Assembly: GCF_017868775.1 (NCBI RefSeq)
Contig: NZ_CP053381.1
Span: 806,001 to 870,000, forward strand
Origin: Billgrantia sulfidoxydans
GTDB taxonomy: Bacteria > Pseudomonadota > Gammaproteobacteria > Pseudomonadales > Halomonadaceae
Direction: 5' to 3'
Length of the DNA stretch: 64,000 nt
Of this stretch, positions 1-8,081 are shown piece by piece. The notes beneath the pieces were generated by a model. The model worked only from the letters and a program-made list of their open reading frames with translations, made no database searches and was not told the DNA's origin. The position numbers and the translations under genes were made by a program. Position 1 is the stretch's first letter. The number at the start of each line of letters is the position of its first letter.

Positions 1-63
1 CAGATCAACAGCGAGGCCGTGTTCGCCAACACCATCAGTCGTTACGGCCAGGGCATGATCTGA
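1..63 (+). CDS. C-terminal end of a TRAP transporter solute-binding protein (DctP-like), partial
   Basis: The first 63 bases read in frame as 20 residues ending in GQGMI and a TGA stop; the gene starts before the window. Too little is left to identify it by sequence. The call rests on position, directly upstream of the DctQ and DctM subunits of a TRAP transporter, where the periplasmic solute receptor is normally encoded, and on the hairpin that follows. Confidence 0.5.
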   Translation, partial: QINSEAVFANTISRYGQGMI

Positions 64-73
64 CCCGGCCCGA

Positions 74-102
74 CCCTCGGCTCCGGTTCTCGTAGCCGAG
101 GG
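74..102 (+). terminator. Hairpin between the solute-receptor gene and dctQ
   Basis: A perfect 9-bp stem (CCCTCGGCT at 74-82, AGCCGAGGG at 94-102) with an 11-base loop, followed by GCTTTCC. It lies just after the upstream stop codon. Such a structure can partly terminate transcription or protect the 3' end of the receptor mRNA, giving more receptor than membrane subunits. The T-run is short, so it is probably a partial terminator. Confidence 0.6.
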
Positions 103-184
103 GCTTTCCCGACCCGCCTTGCAAAGGCGACCTCTACCTCGCTTCAGACGTCCACCGGGGGCCAGCCCGGGGGAGGGAGATTGC

Positions 185-709
185 ATGCTGCGTTTCTGTA
201 TTTCGCTCGAGCGCCTGCTCGAGCGCATCACCGGCCTGGCCGGCTTCATCGGCTGCATGGCCATGGTCATCATGGTTGCCCTGATCTTCGGCAACATGCT
301 GAGTCGTTATGCCCTGGGCCTGGGCGCGGTATGGGCCCAGGAGCTGGAGTGGTACCTGCTGTCGGTCATGGCGATGATGGGCATCGCCTACGCCATGAAA
401 TTCGACGATCACGTGCGCGTGGACATCCTGTCGAGCCGCTTCAGCCCCGTCGGCACGATGTGGCTGAACCTCATGACCGCACTCCTGGTGGCGCTGCCGT
501 GCGCGCTGCTCATCATCCATTACAGCCTTCCCTTCGCCGAGACCGCGTTCCTCCGCGGTGAGCGCTCGCCCAACTCGTCCGGCCTTCCCTGGCGCTGGAT
601 ACCCAAGGCGCTGGTGATCGTCGGCTTCGTCTTCGTGGCGACCGAGTCGGTTCGCCAGGCGCTGGAGAACGGCAGGCGCCTCGTCCAACACTACGCTGGG
701 AGAGCCTGA
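185..709 (+). CDS. TRAP transporter small membrane subunit (DctQ-type)
   Basis: 174 residues from the ATG at 185, chosen because GGGGGAGGGAGA lies just upstream; a longer TTG start at 119 has no such site. It has four hydrophobic segments (about residues 15-37, 50-70, 87-110 and 135-155) and the WxxELxWY-like region around residues 50-58 (WAQELEWYL) typical of DctQ. DctQ is the small inner-membrane partner of DctM in Na+-driven solute uptake. It lies 3 bases before dctM, so the two are co-translated. The substrate cannot be inferred from this subunit. Confidence 0.9.
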   Translation: MLRFCISLERLLERITGLAGFIGCMAMVIMVALIFGNMLSRYALGLGAVWAQELEWYLLSVMAMMGIAYAMKFDDHVRVDILSSRFSPVGTMWLNLMTALLVALPCALLIIHYSLPFAETAFLRGERSPNSSGLPWRWIPKALVIVGFVFVATESVRQALENGRRLVQHYAGRA

Positions 710-712
710 CCC

Positions 713-2038
713 ATGCCCCTGGAATATTACGCGCTGGCCATAATCGTCGCCTTCTTCGTGCTGGTGATGACCGGCATCCCGGTGGGCTTCGTGGTCGCGT
801 TCGTCGGCTTCGTATTCGGCTTCATCGGCTTCGATGGCTGGCTGTTCGAGCTGCTGCCGTCGCGGATCTACGGCGTCGTGGCCAACTACACCCTGCTGGC
901 CATACCGCTGTTCGTGTTCATGGGCGTGATGCTGGAACGCTCGAAGATCGCCGAGCGCATGCTCGACGTGATCGGCCACCTGTGCGGGGGCCTGCCGGGC
1001 GGCATGGCGTTGGCGGTGATCATCGTGGGCGTGCTGCTGGGCGCGGCGACCGGCATCGTCGGCGCGGCCATCGTCACCCTGACGCTGATGGCGCTGCCCA
1101 CCCTGGTGCGCCGCGGCTACAAGAAGACGGTGGCGTGCGGCACCATCTGCGCCGCCGGCACCCTGGGGCAGATCATCCCGCCCAGCCTGGTGCTGCTGGT
1201 GCTGGCCGATATCATGAACCTTTCCGTCGGCAGCCTGTTCGCCGCGGCGCTGGTGCCCGGCCTGCTGCTGGCCGGCATGTACCTGGCTTACCTGCTGCTG
1301 CTGGCCTTCTTCTTCTCCGCCGACGTGCCTGCCATCGACGAGCAGGAGCGTGCCGCGGTCTCCAAGAGGGAGCTGGGCATGGATTTCCTCAAGGTCGTGG
1401 TGCCGCCACTGCTGCTGATCTTCGCCGTGCTGGGCTCGATCATCGGTGGCGTGGCCGCGCCCACGGAGGCGGCCTCGGTGGGGGCCGTGGGGGCCCTGCT
1501 GCTGACGCTCGTTTCCGGGCGCATGACGCTGCCGGTGCTCTCCGAGACCGTGAAGACCTCCCTGCGCATCAGCTGCATGATCTTCTTCGTGCTGATCGCC
1601 TCGCAGGTCTTCGCCCTGGCGTTCCGCGGGCTGGACGGGGAGTTCTTGATCGAAGCAATGTTCGAATGGGTGCCGGGCGGCATGTACGGCACGCTGATCT
1701 TCATGCTGCTGCTGATCTTCTTCCTGGGCTTCTTCCTCGAGTGGATCCAGATCTCCTACATCGCCGTGCCGCTGTTCCTGCCCTTCCTGGCAAGCCAGGG
1801 AGACATGTCCATGGTCTGGGTGGCGATCCTGATCGCCATGAACCTGCAGACGTCGTTCCTGACGCCGCCCTTCGGCTGGTCGCTGCTGTTCATGAAGGGG
1901 GTCGCCCCGCCGGGGATTACCACGGCAGATATCTACAAGGGCGCCGTGCCTTTCGTGCTGATCCAGATCCTTACCCTGGCGTTGATCATCGTCTTCCCCG
2001 ACGTGGTGCTGTGGTTGCCGGCGGTGGTAGGATGGTAA
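713..2038 (+). CDS. TRAP transporter large permease subunit (DctM-type)
   Basis: 441 residues, the usual DctM length, almost entirely hydrophobic with about 12 predicted membrane segments. Family landmarks include the N-terminal TGIPVGFV, GAATGIVGAAIV near residue 105, CAAGTLGQIIPPS near 145, APTEAASVGA near 250, and a C-terminal NLQTSFLTPPFG. This is the ion-coupled transporter proper. It follows dctQ by 3 bases, with a sensor kinase and regulator downstream. The substrate class (dicarboxylate, sugar acid or other) is not readable from the sequence. Confidence 0.95.
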   Translation: MPLEYYALAIIVAFFVLVMTGIPVGFVVAFVGFVFGFIGFDGWLFELLPSRIYGVVANYTLLAIPLFVFMGVMLERSKIAERMLDVIGHLCGGLPGGMALAVIIVGVLLGAATGIVGAAIVTLTLMALPTLVRRGYKKTVACGTICAAGTLGQIIPPSLVLLVLADIMNLSVGSLFAAALVPGLLLAGMYLAYLLLLAFFFSADVPAIDEQERAAVSKRELGMDFLKVVVPPLLLIFAVLGSIIGGVAAPTEAASVGAVGALLLTLVSGRMTLPVLSETVKTSLRISCMIFFVLIASQVFALAFRGLDGEFLIEAMFEWVPGGMYGTLIFMLLLIFFLGFFLEWIQISYIAVPLFLPFLASQGDMSMVWVAILIAMNLQTSFLTPPFGWSLLFMKGVAPPGITTADIYKGAVPFVLIQILTLALIIVFPDVVLWLPAVVGW

Positions 2039-2149
2039 ATCACCCCGAGAGTTGTACTCGAGTTTGAATCAGGCCCTGCCAAATCTCGTTCGTATCGGGG
2101 TCGGCGGGGCTTTCGGGGCACAAAATAATAATGCATCAGGTAGACGCCA

Positions 2150-3640
2150 GTGTTCACTTTCAGAACCAAGTTGACACTGCTTACCTTGCTCCCTCTGTTG
2201 GTTCTCATCGCCGGTGTGACGGTGTTTGCCATCCATCAGAGTGCGCGTTTGAGTGGGGTGCAGTCGGAAATACTCAAGGAGGGGTTGCTAGAAGCCAAGA
2301 AGGCGGAACTGAAGAACTACATGGAGCTCGCCTATACGGCGATCCGAGATATCTACGAAGACCCTTCCTTACCCCGAGACGTGGCGCAACGCCACGTGGC
2401 GGAGGCGTTTCATCGGATGGAGTATGGCTCCGATGGCTACTTCTTCGTTTATGACTACGACGGCCTGAGCATCGTCCATCCACGGCTGGATCACCTGGTG
2501 GGGCAGAATCTGTGGAACTTCCGCGACGAGGACGGAAAGCTGCTGATCCAGAGTCTCGTCCAGCGCGCCCGGGAGGGCGGGGGCTATACCGAATACCGCT
2601 GGGACAAGCCTTCAGGCGGCGAGTCGGTGCTCAAGCTGGGCTACTCCATCGGCATGGACGAGTGGGGCTGGATGGTCGGCACCGGCCTCTACCTGGATGA
2701 CATCGAGCAGGTGGTCGGCCAGATGGAGCGGCACATGGTGGGAAACGCGCGCAAGACCATCCTGCTGATGGCGTTCTTTACCGTCTCCTGCCTGCTGGTC
2801 ATCGCCGTGATCGGGCTTGCGGTCAACCTGAGCGAAGCGCGGGTGGCCAATCGCAAGCTGGTCAGGATGGCCCAGAAGACCTTCAGCTTCCTGGAGAAGG
2901 AGCGGCGGCGGATCTCCCGCGAGCTGCACGACGGGATCAACCAACTGCTGGTGTCGGCACGTTTCAAGCTGGAGCGCATCGATGACGCCCTGGGCCGTGG
3001 CGACCACCTGGATGCCTCCTCTTCCCTGGCTGCGGCCGATCGCATCCTCGAGACGGGGATCCAGGACCTCCGCCGGCTGGCCTATGACCTGCGCCCGAGC
3101 GTGCTCGACGATCTGGGATTGGTCGCGGCGCTGGAGAGCCTCTGTTCGGGCCTGGTGGAACGCAAGCCGCTGCAGCTTCATTTCGAGTCGAACATTGACA
3201 GTGGTGAGTGCCAGCCGGTGCTGGCAACGGCGCTGTATCGCATCACGCAGGAGAGCCTGCACAACATCGAGAAGCACGCCGGCGGGGTTCGCCTGGTCAG
3301 GGTGAAGGTATTGCGGCGTCGCGGCTGGGTGTATCTGGAGATCGCGGACGATGGCGAAGGCTTCGCCTGGCATCCCGATCAACGCCGCGAGCAGGATGGC
3401 ACCGGCATGGGGCTGCGCAACATTCAGGATCGGGTCGACCTGCTGGGGGGACGCCTGACCATCGAGGCGGCACCCGGCAAGGGCGTGCGTATCAGGCTCA
3501 AGGTGCCGTTCCAGCGTGTTGCCGGCAAGACGAGCGGAGAGAGAATCGATGGGAAGGTCTATACGCGTACTTTTGGCGGACGACCATCCGCTGGTGCTGG
3601 AGGGGCTGCGCTACCGGTTGGAGGCGCAGCAGGGCGTTGA
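2150..3640 (+). CDS. Cache-domain sensor histidine kinase, NarL/HisKA_3 type
   Basis: 496 residues from a GTG at 2150; no ATG fits. An N-terminal membrane segment (about 8-30) is followed by a periplasmic single-Cache domain (about 60-190, with GSDGYFFVYDYDG and GWMVGTGLYLDD), a second membrane segment (about 203-226), a HisKA_3 region with phospho-acceptor His260 in ISRELHDG, and an ATPase domain with DDGEGF and GTGMGLRNIQDR. It probably senses a small organic ligand outside the membrane. Its 3' end overlaps the response-regulator gene by 92 bases. The position after a TRAP operon suggests, but does not prove, that it controls that uptake system. Confidence 0.92.
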   Translation: MFTFRTKLTLLTLLPLLVLIAGVTVFAIHQSARLSGVQSEILKEGLLEAKKAELKNYMELAYTAIRDIYEDPSLPRDVAQRHVAEAFHRMEYGSDGYFFVYDYDGLSIVHPRLDHLVGQNLWNFRDEDGKLLIQSLVQRAREGGGYTEYRWDKPSGGESVLKLGYSIGMDEWGWMVGTGLYLDDIEQVVGQMERHMVGNARKTILLMAFFTVSCLLVIAVIGLAVNLSEARVANRKLVRMAQKTFSFLEKERRRISRELHDGINQLLVSARFKLERIDDALGRGDHLDASSSLAAADRILETGIQDLRRLAYDLRPSVLDDLGLVAALESLCSGLVERKPLQLHFESNIDSGECQPVLATALYRITQESLHNIEKHAGGVRLVRVKVLRRRGWVYLEIADDGEGFAWHPDQRREQDGTGMGLRNIQDRVDLLGGRLTIEAAPGKGVRIRLKVPFQRVAGKTSGERIDGKVYTRTFGGRPSAGAGGAALPVGGAAGR

Positions 3641-4172
3641 TCTGGTCGGGGTGGCCAATTCAGGCCAGGAGCTGCTGGCACTCGCCCAGACGCTGCGGCC
3701 GGACGTGGTGGTCACCGACATCACCATGCCCGGCCTGTCCGGCCTCGAAGCGTGCAAGATCCTGGGCGAGACCTGCCCGGACATCCGCGTGCTGGTGCTG
3801 ACCATGCATGACAACGAAGAGTACATCCGGCGCGCGGTGGCCTGCGGGGCCGCCGGCTATGTGCTGAAGGACGCTTCCGCCGAGCAGATGGTGTTTGCCC
3901 TGCGCGAGGTGGCGAGCGGGCGCAGCCACTTCGGTTCCAGCGTTTCCCGGGTGCTGCTCGAGGAGAAGGAGGGAAGGCTGACCCAGCGCGAGACCGACAT
4001 CCTCAAGCTGATGTTCGAAGGCATGAGCAGTCGCGACATCGGTGAGGCGCTGGCCATCAGTACCCGCACGGTGGAGTCGCATCGCAGCAATATCTACCGC
4101 AAGCTCAACACCAACTCGCTGGCGGGCCTGTTTCGCTACGCGATGCGCCATGGGCTGATCGAACTGGAATAG
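3549..4172 (+). CDS. LuxR/NarL-family response regulator
   Basis: 207 residues from the ATG at 3549, preceded by GGAGAGAG. The receiver domain has the acidic pair D11-D12, phospho-acceptor Asp57 (TDITMPG) and the YVLKDA lysine. The C-terminal LuxR-type helix-turn-helix covers about residues 143-200 (LTQRETDILKLM, STRTVESHRSNIYRKL). It starts inside the kinase gene, so the pair is translationally coupled. Expected to receive phosphate from the Cache kinase and control transcription, possibly of the adjacent TRAP genes. Confidence 0.95.
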   Translation: MGRSIRVLLADDHPLVLEGLRYRLEAQQGVDLVGVANSGQELLALAQTLRPDVVVTDITMPGLSGLEACKILGETCPDIRVLVLTMHDNEEYIRRAVACGAAGYVLKDASAEQMVFALREVASGRSHFGSSVSRVLLEEKEGRLTQRETDILKLMFEGMSSRDIGEALAISTRTVESHRSNIYRKLNTNSLAGLFRYAMRHGLIELE

Positions 4173-4271
4173 CCAAACCCTATCGAAACCATTGATACGT
4201 TGGTCTTTGACCTCAACTTTGCTTGACGTCGTATCGTTCATCGCATCTTCATCCAGCCAGGAGAACCAGCA

Positions 4272-4820
4272 ATGAACGATGCGATCAAGGTGGCCGTGAT
4301 CTATGGCAGCGTGAGGGAAGGGCGCTTCGGCGACACCGTGGGGCAGTGGGTCGTGAAGCAGATCCAGCGCCGTGAGGCGTTCGCCCCCGTAGTGATCGAC
4401 CCTGCCGCCGAGCCTGCTTCGGCGTTCGCCGAGCGTCTCGACGAAGCGGATGCCTTCGTCGTGGTCACGCCGGAATACAACCACTCCTACCCCGCCGCGC
4501 TCAAGGCGCTGATCGACGCCTACAAGGCGGAGTGGCAGGCCAAGCCCGTGGCCTTCGTTTCCTACGGCGGCGCTTCGGGAGGGCTGCGTGCGGTGGAGCA
4601 CCTGCGCCATGTCTTCGCCGAGCTGCATGCGGTGGGCATTCGCGATGGCGTGATGTTTCCCAACGCCTGGGAGCAGTTCGACGAGCAGGGGCAGCCGTTG
4701 CAGGCCCAGCGTTATGAGCGCGGCATGCAGACCGTACTGGCGCGGCTCGCCTGGTGGGCCGAGACCCTGCGTCAGGGCCGGGCGGAACGCGACTATGCCC
4801 AGGCAGTCATGCTGGATTGA
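4272..4820 (+). CDS. NADPH-dependent FMN reductase family protein
   Basis: 182 residues, ATG at 4272 after CAGGAGAA. Flavodoxin-like fold with the phosphate-binding GSVREGRFGDTV near residue 13, the TPEYNHSYPAALKALID segment near 74 and YGGASGGLRAVEHLR near 101, all typical of the FMN_red (PF03358) family. Such enzymes use NAD(P)H to reduce flavin, quinones or azo compounds; the physiological substrate is unknown here. It is a single gene with its own promoter region in 4173-4271, convergent with nfo. Confidence 0.88.
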   Translation: MNDAIKVAVIYGSVREGRFGDTVGQWVVKQIQRREAFAPVVIDPAAEPASAFAERLDEADAFVVVTPEYNHSYPAALKALIDAYKAEWQAKPVAFVSYGGASGGLRAVEHLRHVFAELHAVGIRDGVMFPNAWEQFDEQGQPLQAQRYERGMQTVLARLAWWAETLRQGRAERDYAQAVMLD

Positions 4821-4836
4821 GCGGCGCGAGGAGAGC

Positions 4837-4861
4837 CGGCGCGCCATGCGCGAGCGCGCCG
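4837..4861. terminator. Hairpin between two convergent genes
   Basis: A perfect 8-bp GC stem (CGGCGCGC at 4837-4844 and GCGCGCCG at 4854-4861, 9-base loop) lies between the ends of the FMN reductase gene and nfo, which face each other. There is no T-run on either side, so it would be at best a weak bidirectional terminator. Confidence 0.35.
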
Positions 4862-4902
4862 TGGCAGCCGGCCGGGAGCCCACCTAGCCGGGGGGCAGCA
4901 CC

Positions 4903-5751
4903 TCAGCCGTCTGTCACCTGGGCGCGTAGCCAGGCGATTTCCTCGGCCCAGATCTCGGGCTCGATGGTTTCCAGCACCAGCGGGATCTCGTCGATACGCG
5001 GGTCGCGCATGATGGTGGTGAAGGCATCGAGGCCAATGTTGCCCTGCCCCAGGCTGTGGTGGCGGTCGACGCGGCTGGCGTATTCGCTCTTGGCGTCGTT
5101 GAGGTGCATGCCGCGCAGATACTCGAAGCCCACCACCTTGCCGAACTCGTCGAGGGTGGCCGTGCAGGCCTCGGGCGTGCGCAGGTCGTAGCCGGCGGCG
5201 AAGGCGTGGCAGGTGTCGATGCATACGCCGACCCGCGACTTGTCGTCGACCTGTTCGATGATGTCGGCCAGGTGCTCGAAGCGCCAGCCCAGGTTGGTGC
5301 CCTGGCCGGCGGTGTTCTCGATCACCGCGACGACGCCGCGGGTCTCGGCCAGGGCATGGTTGATCGAGTCGGCGATGCGGGTCAGGCACTCGCTCTCGCT
5401 GATTTTCTTGAGATGACTGCCGGGGTGGAAGTTGAGCAGGGTGAGACCGAGCTGCTCGCAGCGCTGCATCTCGTCGAGGAAGGCGGCCCGCGACTTCTCG
5501 AGCCCCGCCTTGTCCGGGTGCCCCAGGTTGATCAGATAACTGTCATGGGGGAGGATCTGCCCGGGACCGAAGCCGTGCTCCTCGCAGGCGGCGCGAAAGG
5601 CCTCGACGGTGGCCTCGTCGAGGGGCTTGGCCCGCCACTGACGCTGGTTCTTGGTGAACAGGGCGAAGGCGTCGGCACCGATCTCGACGGCACGCACGAC
5701 GGCCTGGTCGGGTCCGCCGGCGGCGCTGACATGGGCTCCGAGGTATTTCAT
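4903..5751 (-). CDS. nfo: Endonuclease IV (AP endonuclease, deoxyribonuclease IV)
   Basis: 282 residues (E. coli Nfo is 285) from the ATG at 5751, which has AGAGG upstream and begins with the family start [12 protein letters not shown]; a start further upstream would add an unrelated tail. Metal-binding motifs of the AP2Ec TIM barrel are visible: [33 protein letters not shown] and [10 protein letters not shown]. It cleaves DNA 5' of abasic sites during base-excision repair, using three Zn ions. Single-gene unit. Confidence 0.96.
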   Translation of the reverse strand: MKYLGAHVSAAGGPDQAVVRAVEIGADAFALFTKNQRQWRAKPLDEATVEAFRAACEEHGFGPGQILPHDSYLINLGHPDKAGLEKSRAAFLDEMQRCEQLGLTLLNFHPGSHLKKISESECLTRIADSINHALAETRGVVAVIENTAGQGTNLGWRFEHLADIIEQVDDKSRVGVCIDTCHAFAAGYDLRTPEACTATLDEFGKVVGFEYLRGMHLNDAKSEYASRVDRHHSLGQGNIGLDAFTTIMRDPRIDEIPLVLETIEPEIWAEEIAWLRAQVTDG

Positions 5752-5866
5752 CTGGCCTCTCCATGGTTGGCGTGCCACAACGATAGCATGCGCGGCCAAT
5801 CCGTGTGCCGCCTCGCAGATGCCTGGGCCCTGCTAATCTCAAGGGCATGAGGCCGAGGAGAACCGT

Positions 5867-6490
5867 ATGCTGATGCTCATGCTGGTGGCATTGAGCGCCC
5901 CCATCGAGGAGGATCCGATCGCCGCGGCGCTGGCGCGCATCGAGGCGCTGGCGGGGTATCGCCTGACGTTGCGCAGCCAGGGCAGCGGCGGCGAGGAGGT
6001 CATTCGCTACAGCTACCAGCGGCCCGGCTATGTGCGCATGGACATGGAGACGCCCTATCGCGGGGCGGTGCTGATCTACCGCCCCGATACGGGCAAGGTC
6101 CAGCTCTGGCCCTTCGGTTCGCCCGGCAGGCGCCCGGGGCTCTCGCTGCGTCCCACCAACCGCATGGTGCGCAGCTCGCGCGGGCATCGCGTGGATCAGT
6201 CGGACGTCGGCACGCTGCTGCGCAACGTTCAGCGATTGCAGCAGCACGGCAGTGCACGCCTGCTCGGGCCGACGGAACTCGAGGGGCACCCGGTGCAGCA
6301 CGTGGTGGTGGAGGCCGAGCCCGGCCGGGCCGTGCACGAGGTGGCGCGCTACGATCTGTGGCTGGATGGCGAGACGCTGTTCCCACGCCGCGTGATCAGC
6401 TACGACCGGCGGGGCGAGCGCCTCGAGAGCGTGCACCTGGAGGATGTCGAACTCGAGCCGACCTTCCCGCCCGATCACTTCGCGCCCTAG
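5867..6490 (+). CDS. LolA-like/DUF1571-type protein
   Basis: 207 residues, ATG at 5867 after GAGGAGAACC. A short hydrophobic N-terminus (MLMLMLVALSAP) may be a minimal signal peptide. The rest reads as alternating beta strands typical of LolA-like lipoprotein-binding folds, with YSYQRPGYVRMDMETP and GAVLIYRPDTGKVQLWPFG, and a conserved-looking LFPRRVISYDRRGE near the C-terminus. Proteins of this kind usually act in the periplasm or outer membrane, but a specific job cannot be assigned. It may be co-transcribed with the START-like gene 17 bases downstream. Confidence 0.6.
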   Translation: MLMLMLVALSAPIEEDPIAAALARIEALAGYRLTLRSQGSGGEEVIRYSYQRPGYVRMDMETPYRGAVLIYRPDTGKVQLWPFGSPGRRPGLSLRPTNRMVRSSRGHRVDQSDVGTLLRNVQRLQQHGSARLLGPTELEGHPVQHVVVEAEPGRAVHEVARYDLWLDGETLFPRRVISYDRRGERLESVHLEDVELEPTFPPDHFAP

Positions 6491-6507
6491 ACCCCGGCTG
6501 TGCAATC

Positions 6508-7014
6508 ATGGCGAAATTCGCGTTCGACACCACCTGGGCCCTCGATGCCCCGGTCGAGGCCGTGTTCGATGCCCTGGCCGACCCGCTGCACTGGCCCGAC
6601 TGGTGGCCCGGGCTAGTGGAAGCTCGCCAACTCGAGGCCGGCAACGAGCAGGGCATCGGGCGTATCCAGCACTTTGTCTGGAAGAGCCGGCTGGGGTACT
6701 ACCTGCGCTTCGACATTCGCATTACGCAAGTATGCGAACCCAGCCTGATCGAGGGTGAAGCCAGTGGCGACGTGACCGGTTTCGGCCGCTGGCAGCTGCA
6801 CGGCGAGAAGGCGGGCACTCGGGTTCGCTATCTCTGGCAGGTTCGCACGGTACCGACCCGCCTGGGCTTGCTGTCCTGCATGGCGCGCCCTCTGGTGGTC
6901 TGGAACCATCACGCCATGATGCGCGATGGCCAAGCGGGGCTGGCGCGGTATTTGGCAAGTCTTGCTCCATCCAGATGCAAGAGTGGGCGGTTAGCGTCGA
7001 GAGAGCGTTGGTAG
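6508..7014 (+). CDS. SRPBCC/START-like small-molecule-binding protein
   Basis: 168 residues from the ATG at 6508; longer in-frame starts run back into the preceding gene and have no family resemblance. The opening strand-helix pattern (TTWALDAPVEAVFDALADP, then HWPDWWPG) is the hallmark of the polyketide cyclase/START superfamily, which forms a deep hydrophobic ligand pocket. No ligand can be named. It follows the LolA-like gene closely, so an operon of two is likely. Confidence 0.7.
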   Translation: MAKFAFDTTWALDAPVEAVFDALADPLHWPDWWPGLVEARQLEAGNEQGIGRIQHFVWKSRLGYYLRFDIRITQVCEPSLIEGEASGDVTGFGRWQLHGEKAGTRVRYLWQVRTVPTRLGLLSCMARPLVVWNHHAMMRDGQAGLARYLASLAPSRCKSGRLASRERW

Positions 7015-7073
7015 AGACACTAGAGTAGCGGTATGCTGCATCCAACTTGTCTCGAAAGTGTCGCAGAGATGCC

Positions 7074-8081
7074 ATGAAGGGCTCGCAGGGCAGAATCGAT
7101 CATGAGCGGCTATCCGGGGAGGCGCATGGCTGCTTTCCCGTCGATCCCTGTGCCGAGGTCCGCCGCGAGCTCGAAGAGGCTCGCGAGGAGATCGCGAACC
7201 TGAAGCGTACTCTGGAGCGCATCCAGCATATCGCCCGGCTGGGCTACTGGCGGGCCAGCCTCAAGGCCAACGAACTGTTCTGGTCGGAGGTGATCTACGA
7301 CATCTTCGGCGTCGATCCCGACACCTTCACCCCCAGCATCCGGGCGTTCAAGGCCATGGTGCATCCCGAGGACCTGGAAAGCGTCGAGGCGAGCATGCTC
7401 CGCGCTCAGGAGCAGGGGCAGCACGACGTCGTGCATCGCATCGTGCGGCCCGACGGTGAGATTCGCTGGGTCCACGAACTCGCCGATTACGCTCCCGAGG
7501 GTGATGACCAGATCCTGATCGGCACCGTGCGCGATATCACCGAACAGAAGAAGCTCGAGCTGCGCCTGCGCCAGCTGTCGCGCACCGATGAACTCACGGC
7601 GCTGTTCAACCGCCGCTACTTCATGCAGCGGTTGGTTCAGGAACTGGCCCGCTACCGTCGTTACGGCAGGCCCACCTCGGTGGTGCTGTTCGACTTCGAC
7701 CACTTCAAGCGCATCAACGATACGCATGGCCACCCCGCCGGCGACCAGGCGCTGGTGAGCGTGGGCAAGTTGCTGCGCGAAAAGCTGCGTACGAACGATA
7801 TCCCGGCGCGTCTCGGCGGGGAGGAGTTTGCGCTTCTTCTGCCCGAAACCAGCCTCGAGGAAGCCGTGGGCGTGGCGGAGAAGGTGCGCCAACTGGTAGA
7901 GAAGCAGGAGTTCGAGTCGGAGCAGGGCCACCGCTTCGGCGCGTCGATTACCTGTGGTGTGTCGGCTTTCCAAGGCGCCGAGGAGACGGTGGAAGCTATC
8001 CTTCATCGCGCTGACCATAACCTTTACAAAGGCAAGCGAGCCGGGCGCAATCGGGTCGTGGCGGATGAACCGGGTCGCTGA
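7074..8081 (+). CDS. Diguanylate cyclase with PAS domain
   Basis: 335 residues from the ATG at 7074 (CAGAGA upstream). A coiled-coil lead (about 25-55) is followed by a PAS fold (about 60-165, with GYWRASLKANELFWS and the PAC ending GTVRDITEQKKLE), then a GGDEF domain (about 170-330). The active-site loop is GGEEF at residues 248-252, intact for cyclase activity. An RTND (RxxD) sits five residues before it, the product-inhibition I-site. No membrane segment, so it is cytoplasmic. It makes cyclic di-GMP in response to an unknown PAS ligand. Its end overlaps the next gene by 17 bases. Confidence 0.95.
   Translation: MKGSQGRIDHERLSGEAHGCFPVDPCAEVRRELEEAREEIANLKRTLERIQHIARLGYWRASLKANELFWSEVIYDIFGVDPDTFTPSIRAFKAMVHPEDLESVEASMLRAQEQGQHDVVHRIVRPDGEIRWVHELADYAPEGDDQILIGTVRDITEQKKLELRLRQLSRTDELTALFNRRYFMQRLVQELARYRRYGRPTSVVLFDFDHFKRINDTHGHPAGDQALVSVGKLLREKLRTNDIPARLGGEEFALLLPETSLEEAVGVAEKVRQLVEKQEFESEQGHRFGASITCGVSAFQGAEETVEAILHRADHNLYKGKRAGRNRVVADEPGR

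Noticed and set aside
134..979. 281-codon minus-strand frame over dctQ/dctM
   Set aside because: Antisense shadow of two clear TRAP transporter genes with a His/Glu/Ala-rich, non-protein-like translation.
2046..2115. Possible terminator after dctM (GCCCTGCC and GGCGGGGC)
   Set aside because: The stem needs a G-U pair and a 22-base loop and has no T-run; too weak to list.
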